Shown here in pieces: positions 1 to 5,995 of a DNA stretch of 7,777 bases; position 1 is the first letter of the stretch; the number at the start of each line of letters is the position of its first letter. The notes below the pieces were generated by a model that had not been told where the DNA came from, did no database searches, and worked only from the letters and a program-made list of their open reading frames with translations. The translations under genes were made by a program, and so were the position numbers. The stretch comes from Planctomycetota bacterium (GTDB lineage Bacteria; Planctomycetota; UBA1135): NCBI GenBank assembly GCA_027623585.1, contig JAQBVK010000108.1, positions 1 through 7,777 on the forward strand, read 5' to 3'.

Positions 1-68
1 GCGACGCTGAGACCGGCCGCGAGGACCGCGTCCGGGACGGAATGACTTGTTCAGCGCTGCCTTAAACT

Positions 69-75
69 GGGAGGG
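69..75 (+). promoter_or_regulatory. Ribosome binding site of the transketolase-like gene
   Basis: GGGAGGG, with core GGAGG at 70-74, ends 4-5 bases before ATG 80. It is a strong Shine-Dalgarno match and decides the start against the in-frame TTG at 47. No convincing promoter was found in bases 1-68, which may be the end of an upstream gene or a leader. Confidence 0.75.
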
Positions 76-79
76 TCTC

Positions 80-2422
80 ATGTCCCGACCCGCCCCGTCC
101 TTCGCCTCCCTCGCGCCCGACCTCCCGCGTTTCGCCCAGGTCGGTGACATGGTCGACCAACTGATCGACCTGATGCTGAATCTGCGTCAAAGCGGTCACC
201 CGGGGGGGTCGCGCAGCAAGCAACCGCTGCTGGTATCTCTGACGCTTTCTGGAGTGATGCGCTGGGACATCCGGCATCCCGAGAAAGGTCTCCAGGATCG
301 TTTCGTGCTGGTGGCCGGTCACTGCACGCCGGTGATCTACGCGATGCTCGCGATCTACAACGAAGCGCTGCGGCGCATGCATGCGAAGACCGGCGATGCG
401 AAGTACCTGGTCAAGGGCGGCGACGAGCGCCAACTGACGTGGCCGGACCTGTTGGAACTGCGCAAGAACAAGGGCCTGCCCGGACATGCTGAAGCCGAGG
501 GCAAAACCCTGATCTTCCGAGCCAACACCGGGCCGAGTGGACACGGTGGTCCGCCGGCCGTGGGCATCGCGATGGCGATGAAGGCCGCGGGTGTCGCTGA
601 CGAGGTCAAGGTCTACGCGATCGAGGGAGAAGGCGGATTGACCGCCGGCGCGCACCACGAAGCCAAGCACACCGCTTGGGGCCTCGGCCTCGGTAACTTG
701 AACTATCTCGTGGATTGGAACGACAACGGCATCGACCCGCGCGCTTATTCCACGATGGTCTACGGTGATCCGCAGACGTGGTTCGATGCCTATGGCTGGC
801 GCACGCGCGGAACCCCGGACGGCCACGAGTACGAGCCGATCTTGAAGGCACTGCTCGAGAACGTGTTCGCGAGCGGCGACCAGCCGAAGTGCACCTGGTT
901 CCAAACCACCAAGGGCCGCGGATACGGCGTGACGGGCTACAAGTCGCACGGCGCGGCCCACAAACCGAACGCGGAACTGTTCTGGCAGACCAAGCGAGAG
1001 TTCGCCGAGAAGTACGGCTTGAGTTTCGAGGGCATGGGCCAACCCGCGCCGAAGGAAGCGGCCGCGTTCCGCGAGCAGACCGCGAAGAACATCCAGACCG
1101 TGCTCTCCTTGCTGGACGACGAAGAGTTCTGCGCATGGCTTGCCAACCGCCTCGTGGCTGTGGGCGACTCCGTGCCGGAAACCCTTCCCGCTCTGCGGCT
1201 CAACCAGAGCGACCCTTCCTCGGATCCGGAGCTCACCGATCCGAGCAAGCTGCCCGCGGACTATTTCTTCAAGCCCGGCGAGAGCCAGCCGAACCGCAAG
1301 GGCTTCGCCAAAGTCGGCGCCTATCTCAACGCCGTGGGCCGTAGGAAGTACGGACGGCCGGTGGTGATCGCGTGCAGCGCAGACCTCGCCGAGTCCACCA
1401 ACATCCTCGGCTTCGCTGAGGCGCACGGCGACTCGGAAGGCTTCGGCTGGTACGACCGCGTCAACAACACCACCGGCTCGCTGCTGCCGACCTGCATCAC
1501 CGAGTTCGGCAACGCTGGACTCATGTGCGGACTCGCCAGCACTAACCTCTCCAACGACCCGGAGCAAAAATTCCAGGGCTTCTGGGGCGCGTGCTCGACC
1601 TACGGCTCGTTCTCCTACTTGAAGTACGGACCGATGCGTCTTTACTCGCAGTTGGTGCAGGATTCACCGTTCAAACACGGAAAAGTGATCTGGGTCGCCG
1701 GCCATAGCGGCCCCGAAACCGCCGAAGACTCGCGCACTCACTTCGGGATCTACTCGCCGATGGTCACGCAACTCTTCCCGCGCGGACAAGTGATGGATTT
1801 GCATCCGTGGGAACCGAACGAGGTCGGCCCGGTGCTGATGGCAGCGCTCGGCGTGAAGGAAGCGCCGATCGTGGCCCTGCACCTGACGCGTCCGAACGTG
1901 TCGATTCCCGATCGCGCCAAGCTCGGCATGGCTTCGCACATGGAAGCCGCGAAGGGTGCTTACCTGATCCGCGATTACGATGCCGCACGCCCGAAGGACG
2001 GTTGCATCTTCGTGCGCGGCACCTCCTCGACCGCCAGCGTGGTGAAGTTGCTGGAGCAAGGCTTCTTCAACGGCGCGGGCCTCAACGTGAAGTTGGTCGC
2101 CGCAATCAGCCACGAACTCTTCTTGCGCCAGCCGCAAGCTTGGCGGGACGCCCTGGTGACGAAGGAAGACTGGTTCAACAGCACCTTCATCACCAACGGT
2201 GGCCGCATGGCGATGACCCTGTGGAGCGCGCACACCACCGCGACCAAGTACGCGATGAGTTCCGATTGGGACGACCGCTGGCGCACCGGCGGTGCGTACG
2301 ACGAGATCATCGAAGAGGCGCACCTCGATCCGAAGCACCTGTCCGAAGGCATCCAGCGCTTCGTCGCCGATCGCGAGATCCGCTTCGAATCCGCCGGTCT
2401 GCCGGCCGAGTACGCGCGCTAA
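80..2422 (+). CDS. Transketolase-superfamily thiamine-diphosphate enzyme
   Basis: A 780-residue cytosolic ThDP-dependent enzyme built like a transketolase; it probably transfers or releases a two-carbon unit, but the substrate is not certain. The N-terminal pyrophosphate-binding domain (about residues 20-300) shows SGHPGG (38-43), GHC with H81, GPSGHG (151-156) and the cofactor motif GEG (183-185) followed by NDN (214-216). The pyrimidine domain (about 408-605) carries ITEFG with E475, the expected proton-relay glutamate, and SRTHFG with H554. A transketolase C-terminal domain follows (about 640-780). Two oddities stand out: canonical GDG is GEG here, and the linker between the first two domains is long, giving a protein larger than the usual 650-690-residue transketolases but smaller than AceE. 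The stretch near 276-310 is somewhat AceE-like. I chose ATG 80 over an upstream TTG at 47 because GGAGG lies 5 bases before it. The superfamily is secure; plain transketolase versus a 2-oxoacid dehydrogenase E1-like enzyme is not settled. Confidence 0.9.
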   Translation: MSRPAPSFASLAPDLPRFAQVGDMVDQLIDLMLNLRQSGHPGGSRSKQPLLVSLTLSGVMRWDIRHPEKGLQDRFVLVAGHCTPVIYAMLAIYNEALRRMHAKTGDAKYLVKGGDERQLTWPDLLELRKNKGLPGHAEAEGKTLIFRANTGPSGHGGPPAVGIAMAMKAAGVADEVKVYAIEGEGGLTAGAHHEAKHTAWGLGLGNLNYLVDWNDNGIDPRAYSTMVYGDPQTWFDAYGWRTRGTPDGHEYEPILKALLENVFASGDQPKCTWFQTTKGRGYGVTGYKSHGAAHKPNAELFWQTKREFAEKYGLSFEGMGQPAPKEAAAFREQTAKNIQTVLSLLDDEEFCAWLANRLVAVGDSVPETLPALRLNQSDPSSDPELTDPSKLPADYFFKPGESQPNRKGFAKVGAYLNAVGRRKYGRPVVIACSADLAESTNILGFAEAHGDSEGFGWYDRVNNTTGSLLPTCITEFGNAGLMCGLASTNLSNDPEQKFQGFWGACSTYGSFSYLKYGPMRLYSQLVQDSPFKHGKVIWVAGHSGPETAEDSRTHFGIYSPMVTQLFPRGQVMDLHPWEPNEVGPVLMAALGVKEAPIVALHLTRPNVSIPDRAKLGMASHMEAAKGAYLIRDYDAARPKDGCIFVRGTSSTASVVKLLEQGFFNGAGLNVKLVAAISHELFLRQPQAWRDALVTKEDWFNSTFITNGGRMAMTLWSAHTTATKYAMSSDWDDRWRTGGAYDEIIEEAHLDPKHLSEGIQRFVADREIRFESAGLPAEYAR

Positions 2423-3366
2423 GCAAGCTGTTCGTCGAGTCTCGAAGAATTCGATCGCCCTTCCCCGCGCACAAACTTGCGCGCGAGTTGGCTGGCGATG
2501 TCGGCGGCCATGACCAGCAGCGCGCCGAGCGCCACGAGGAATAACAGCTCGTCGTAGCGCAGGCGCGCGCGCGCTTCGTTGACCCAATAGCCGAGCGAAA
2601 GAACGCCGAGCATGCCTAGCACGGTGGACTCGCGCACGCAGGTTTCGAAGCGATAGAAGAACAGCAGCAAAAAGCGCGGCAGCGCGAGCGGAAAGAGCGC
2701 GGCAGCGGCGATGTGGCGGCGTTCGGCTCCGGCGGCGCGCATCGCCGCCATCGGGCCGGGCGGCAGGTTCTCGATGGTCTCGGCGCCGAGGCGCCCGAGA
2801 ATGCCGGCGTTGTGGATCGCCAGCGCGAGCACTGCGGGCCACGCGTTGGGGCCGAAGATCGCGAGCAACACGAAGGCCCAGACGTACTCCGGAATCGCGC
2901 GCAGGAGAACTGCGAAGAGACGCGTCACCGAGCAGAGCGCGCGCCAACCGATGTGACAGGCGCGGTTGTGCCGCGTGTGCGGCACGTAGGGATCGCAGAT
3001 CATCAAGGTGCGCGCAGCGAAGGGTGACAGCAGCGCCGCGGCCGCTCCCGCCAGCACGATTGCGAGCACCGCAATCGCCAGCGAGAGCCCGGCGGCCTCA
3101 AGGCCTCGGCCGCTCCACTGTTCGGAAAACCAGCCGCTCAATTCACCCGGCTCCGCGCCGTCGCGCAAGGGACGCGGCATGGCGTCCACGCTGAGGAAAC
3201 GCGCGAGATTGCCGCTGCGTTGCGCATTGAACAATTCCGCGAGGTCGAAGTCGCCGGCGAACCAAGAATAACTCGTCAGCACGGCCAGCGCGAGCAGACT
3301 GCCGCGCAGCAAGCGATTTCGCGGACGCGCGCGGCGCAGGGCGGAGACGCGCTCGGCCGCACTCAT
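2419..3366 (-). CDS. phnE: PhnE-type ABC transporter permease (second permease)
   Basis: A 315-residue inner-membrane permease of the PhnE family (binding-protein-dependent transport inner-membrane component). Hydrophobic segments lie near residues 20-37, 92-118, 148-171, 176-192, 219-237 and 272-290. The cytoplasmic coupling (EAA-type) loop spans about 196-230, with E196, AAG at 211-213 and FPLALP at 225-230. It is followed by YRFE (238-241), a sequence characteristic of PhnE proteins. ATG 3366 overlaps the stop of the upstream permease gene as ATGA and has GGAGG 8 bases upstream, so translation is probably coupled; a longer frame from 3399 is unlikely. It should pair with the other permease as a heterodimer served by the ATPase. 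Its TAG stop overlaps the TAA of the convergent transketolase-like gene. The family is clear; the transported anion is not. Confidence 0.88.
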   Translation of the reverse strand: MSAAERVSALRRARPRNRLLRGSLLALAVLTSYSWFAGDFDLAELFNAQRSGNLARFLSVDAMPRPLRDGAEPGELSGWFSEQWSGRGLEAAGLSLAIAVLAIVLAGAAAALLSPFAARTLMICDPYVPHTRHNRACHIGWRALCSVTRLFAVLLRAIPEYVWAFVLLAIFGPNAWPAVLALAIHNAGILGRLGAETIENLPPGPMAAMRAAGAERRHIAAAALFPLALPRFLLLFFYRFETCVRESTVLGMLGVLSLGYWVNEARARLRYDELLFLVALGALLVMAADIASQLARKFVRGEGRSNSSRLDEQLA

Positions 3367-4217
3367 GCGACGAACCTCCGGCGCAGCAGCGCGCTCCAAC
3401 CTTCCAGAAGCAGCACCACCGCGATCAAGGCATAGAGGTATGTCCAGACTTCACGGAAGTGCAGGTTTTCGAAGGAGAGTTTCAGGAAGTAGCCGAGCGT
3501 TGGAATGCCGAAGAAGCCCATCACCGCGGCCGAGCGCACCGCGCATTCGAAGCGATAGAAGGCGTAGGACGCCATGTCCGGCGCGGCGGATGGAAGCAGG
3601 CTGAACAGGAAGCGTTGCGCCGGCGTTGCGCCCAGCGCCAGCAGAGCTTGCGATGGCCGGCGCGGCGCTTCGTCGATCATCTCCGAGAACACTTTCGCGA
3701 GCGTGCCGCCGAAGGGCAGCGCGATCGCGATCACTGCGGTCGCCGGCGCGGCGCCGAACGCGGCCAAGAACACCACCGCCCACAGCAACTCGTGGACGGA
3801 ACGCATCATCACGATCAAAGCGCGCAAGACCCAGCGCAGACTGGTGCCGATGCGGCCGCTCCCCTCCCACCAAGCTTCCGATGCAAGGCAGCCGAGCACC
3901 AGGCCGAGCACCAAGGCGAGACTCATTCCTGCGGCCGCGAAGACCACGGTGGCCCGTACCGACTCCAGCACGCGCAGCAGAAAGTGGGTCGTACCTGCGG
4001 GAACGAGTTCGGCCTCGTAGTGGAGAGCCGGGCTCAATGCGGCGCCGAAGAAGTCGCCCGCCAGAGACCACCCGCCGCCGTTGCCGGCACCGAGTTGTCC
4101 GAGCGAGAGACCGAGTCCCTGCCATGCGAACACGGCGGCTGCGACAATCAGCAGCAAAATGAGACCGCGCCGACCGAGCGGCGGCGGTCGGCGCAAGATA
4201 CGCGGGTCAGTCTTCAT
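3363..4217 (-). CDS. phnE: PhnE-type ABC transporter permease (first permease)
   Basis: A 284-residue inner-membrane permease, paralogous in architecture to the next gene. A first membrane segment at about 17-33 precedes a periplasmic stretch (about 40-75). Further hydrophobic segments lie near 88-112, 128-152, 155-171, 213-238 and 256-275. The coupling loop is about 179-210, with ALGATPAQ at 194-201 and SLLPSA at 206-211. It is followed by YRFE (221-224), the same signature as in the second permease. The start at ATG 4217 gives an 11-base overlap with the end of the ATPase gene. There is no good Shine-Dalgarno there, so translation is probably coupled to termination of the ATPase gene. Upstream ATGs in the same frame (4250, 4259) would add an untypical N-terminus and a larger overlap. 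Family assignment is firm, the exact start less so. Confidence 0.87.
   Translation of the reverse strand: MKTDPRILRRPPPLGRRGLILLLIVAAAVFAWQGLGLSLGQLGAGNGGGWSLAGDFFGAALSPALHYEAELVPAGTTHFLLRVLESVRATVVFAAAGMSLALVLGLVLGCLASEAWWEGSGRIGTSLRWVLRALIVMMRSVHELLWAVVFLAAFGAAPATAVIAIALPFGGTLAKVFSEMIDEAPRRPSQALLALGATPAQRFLFSLLPSAAPDMASYAFYRFECAVRSAAVMGFFGIPTLGYFLKLSFENLHFREVWTYLYALIAVVLLLEGWSALLRRRFVA
3375..3379 (-). promoter_or_regulatory. Ribosome binding site of the second permease gene
   Basis: On the minus strand this reads GGAGG, 8 bases before ATG 3366. It lies inside the end of the preceding permease gene. Together with the ATGA stop/start overlap it fixes the start of the second permease and suggests coupled translation of the two subunits. 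Confidence 0.75.
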
Positions 4218-4974
4218 GACCGGGTTCCAACCGATAGAGCGCACGGACATCTTCCTCATTCAAAGACGCAGGACGTCCATCCACCACTTTGCGCCCCGCG
4301 CGTAATCCGATCACACGCGGAAAGAACTCGCGAGCGAGCGCCAGGTCGTGCAGGCTGGCAATCAGAGTGAGGCCGCGCTCTTCGGCCAACTCGGTAAGCA
4401 ATCGAATCAAGTCTCGCGCGCGCGCCGGGTCCACGCTCGCCACCGGCTCGTCGGCGAGCAGCGCATCGGGCTCTTGGAAGAGCGCGCGCGCGATCGCCAC
4501 GCGCTGTTGCTGCCCGCCCGAAAGCGTGTCGGTGCGCGCATAGAGCTTCTCCTCGATGCCGACGCGTTCCAGGAGTGCGTGCGCCGCCTCCAAGTCGGAA
4601 CGCGTGGGAAAGGCAAGCGAACGCGCCGCGCTCCAAAAGCCGCGGCGCCCCAGCCTGCCGCTGACCACGTTCTGCACCACGCGCAGGTTCGGCACCAATG
4701 CGTGATCCTGCGGCACGAAGCCGACGCGTGCTCGCCAAGCGCGCAATTCCCCTGGTCGCAGTGAGGAAAGATCGGTGCCGTCCATCAGGCCGTGGCCCGC
4801 AGTCGGCTGAACCACGCCGTTCAGCACGCGCAGCAACGTGGTCTTACCCGCACCGCTCGGGCCTACGAGCGCGATCCGCTCTCCAGCGACAACGTCGAGA
4901 TCCACTTCGCGCAGGACTTGGGTCCCACCGAAGCGGACCTCGACGCCGCGGAGCATGAAGGAAGCGGCGGCCAT
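4207..4974 (-). CDS. phnC: PhnC-type ABC transporter ATP-binding protein
   Basis: A 255-residue cytoplasmic ATPase that powers the importer. All nucleotide-binding motifs are intact: Walker A GPSGAGKT (38-45), Q-loop glutamine Q89 in VPQD, signature LSGGQ (151-155), Walker B ALLADEP with catalytic E176, D-loop VDPA, and switch histidine H209 in LHD. ADEPVASVDP and the NVVSGRLG stretch (102-109) are typical of PhnC within the wider ABC family, and the length is normal. It lies 19 bases after the binding-protein gene and overlaps the first permease gene by 11 bases, placing it in the middle of one operon. ATG 4974 has only a weak GGGA 4 bases upstream, within a perfect GGGATCCC palindrome. A second in-frame ATG at 4956 is possible but has no better ribosome site. 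Oxyanion or phosphonate specificity comes from the binding protein, not from this subunit. Confidence 0.92.
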   Translation of the reverse strand: MAAASFMLRGVEVRFGGTQVLREVDLDVVAGERIALVGPSGAGKTTLLRVLNGVVQPTAGHGLMDGTDLSSLRPGELRAWRARVGFVPQDHALVPNLRVVQNVVSGRLGRRGFWSAARSLAFPTRSDLEAAHALLERVGIEEKLYARTDTLSGGQQQRVAIARALFQEPDALLADEPVASVDPARARDLIRLLTELAEERGLTLIASLHDLALAREFFPRVIGLRAGRKVVDGRPASLNEEDVRALYRLEPGHED

Positions 4975-4993
4975 GGGATCCCGACGCCAGTGG

Positions 4994-5932
4994 CTAGAGG
5001 AACTCCAACTCGACCGCGAGTTTGCGGATCGATTCGAAATCCTCGTTCTTGGCCTTGATCAATCCATCTTTTCTCTGGAGCGCTTCCAGCAAGATGGGAT
5101 CCGTCACGCTGACCAGCGCCTGTTGCAGGCGGTCGATGAAGCCTGCGCCGTATTTGCCGTCAAGCGCGGGGTGCGCGGTCCAGTTGTAGTCCGGATAAGG
5201 CGGCGTGGTCCAGACGACTCGGCATTTGTTCGGATCCAGAGTGCCCTTCGCGACCATGCCGTCGTAGGTCTGATAGTTGAGCGCGCCGGCTTGGAAAGTG
5301 CCGGCTTCGACCAGCTTCGCGGTGGCATCGTGTGCATTCGAGAACGCATTCGGCATGCCGAAGAATTCTTCGGGTGACATCTGCGTGTGCTCCCGAATGT
5401 AGTACTCCGGCATGAGTCGACCACTCGTCGATTGATTCGCGCCGAAGGTAAAGGTCAAGCCCTTGAGTCCGAGGGGAAAAGACTCCGAGGCTTGCAGCGG
5501 CACGTCCCCATTCACAATGAAGTAAGACTTGAAGGCAGGGTCCACTTTGCCTTGCGCGATCATGCGCGCGCCGGGAACGGCGGCGACGGCTTGCACACCG
5601 GTGAGTCCGCCGAACCAGGCCAGCATCGCGTCACCGGACTTGAACAACTCGTAGGCCGCGCCGTAATCGACGGTTGGAACGTACTCGAAGGGCACGCCGA
5701 GCTCCTTGGACAGATAGTCCGAGACCAGCCTGTACTTCTCGATCAGTTCGGTCGCGTTCGTGTCCGGAATCGCGGTGTACTTGATCGGAGCCTGCGACGC
5801 CGCAGCGTCAGGGCCGGAACCCTCAGTGAGTGCTTGGTGCGCCGCTTCGTGGCTGCAACCGAAGCCGAGGAGGAGAAGGAAAGGAGCAAAGGCGGGAAGC
5901 ACACGGCCCCCGCGAAAGGTCTTCAAGTTCAT
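4994..5932 (-). CDS. phnD: PhnD-family periplasmic substrate-binding lipoprotein
   Basis: A 312-residue solute-binding protein of the phosphate/phosphite/phosphonate (PhnD) family and first gene of the importer operon. The N-terminus has basic residues, a hydrophobic core (11-25) and a cysteine, C26, in LGFGC. This is a relaxed lipobox, so it is probably anchored as a lipoprotein. The mature protein begins its fold at IKYTAIPD (50-57). QSTSG (167-171) is the Ser/Thr loop that in PhnD relatives holds the tetrahedral oxyanion. WFGGLTGVQA (106-115), FKSYFIV (134-140), FTFG (161-164) and SGRLMPEYYIR (170-180) resemble, from memory, the PhnD subclade annotated as 'putative selenate' binding proteins. 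I take ATG 5932 because it gives a normal signal-peptide length; ATG 5971 would add 13 residues. Neither has a Shine-Dalgarno. Fold and role are secure; the ligand is unproven. Confidence 0.9.
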   Translation of the reverse strand: MNLKTFRGGRVLPAFAPFLLLLGFGCSHEAAHQALTEGSGPDAAASQAPIKYTAIPDTNATELIEKYRLVSDYLSKELGVPFEYVPTVDYGAAYELFKSGDAMLAWFGGLTGVQAVAAVPGARMIAQGKVDPAFKSYFIVNGDVPLQASESFPLGLKGLTFTFGANQSTSGRLMPEYYIREHTQMSPEEFFGMPNAFSNAHDATAKLVEAGTFQAGALNYQTYDGMVAKGTLDPNKCRVVWTTPPYPDYNWTAHPALDGKYGAGFIDRLQQALVSVTDPILLEALQRKDGLIKAKNEDFESIRKLAVELEFL

Positions 5933-5995
5933 GAAAGTGACGGGTTGGCGGCCGAGACCGCGGTCGGGCATGGTATTCGCGCCTAGGATGGGTGT
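5933..5995. promoter_or_regulatory. Divergent intergenic region, importer operon and serine hydrolase gene
   Basis: The only 63 bases between the divergent starts must hold or overlap both promoters. On the plus strand TAGGAT (5984-5989) fits a -10 hexamer placed 6 bases before GTG 5996, which would make the hydrolase mRNA leaderless. The same bases contain AGGA (5985-5988), 7 bases before the GTG, which could instead act as a Shine-Dalgarno. On the minus strand TACCAT (5975-5970) is a possible -10, giving a leader of about 30 bases for the binding-protein gene. No good -35 was found for either, and no operator repeat was seen apart from the CCTAGG palindrome at 5982-5987. Confidence 0.35.

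Noticed and set aside
778..1344. A 188-codon plus-strand frame inside the transketolase-like gene
   Set aside because: Arg-rich out-of-frame translation with no recognisable domain and no ribosome site; a shadow of the real gene.
62..1567. A 501-codon open frame antisense to the transketolase-like gene
   Set aside because: It mirrors the coding strand's strong G/C third-position bias, its translation is Arg/Val/Gly-rich without family motifs, and the opposite strand has a clear conserved enzyme with a good ribosome site.
2423..2470. Search for a terminator hairpin between the convergent transketolase-like and permease genes
   Set aside because: There is no intergenic DNA, and no stem followed by a T-run was found.
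1664..2947. A 427-codon minus frame spanning the ends of the transketolase-like gene and the second permease
   Set aside because: Low-complexity Arg/Ala-rich translation crossing two recognised genes in another frame; a high-GC shadow.
3459..4370. A 303-codon plus-strand frame opposite the first permease and the end of the ATPase gene
   Set aside because: Gln/Arg/Glu-rich composition typical of the reverse complement of membrane-protein codons; the minus-strand genes explain the region.
4975..4982. GGGATCCC palindrome just before the ATPase start codon as a possible operator
   Set aside because: Only 8 bases, no second copy, and in the 19-base space between co-transcribed genes; expected by chance in GC-rich DNA.
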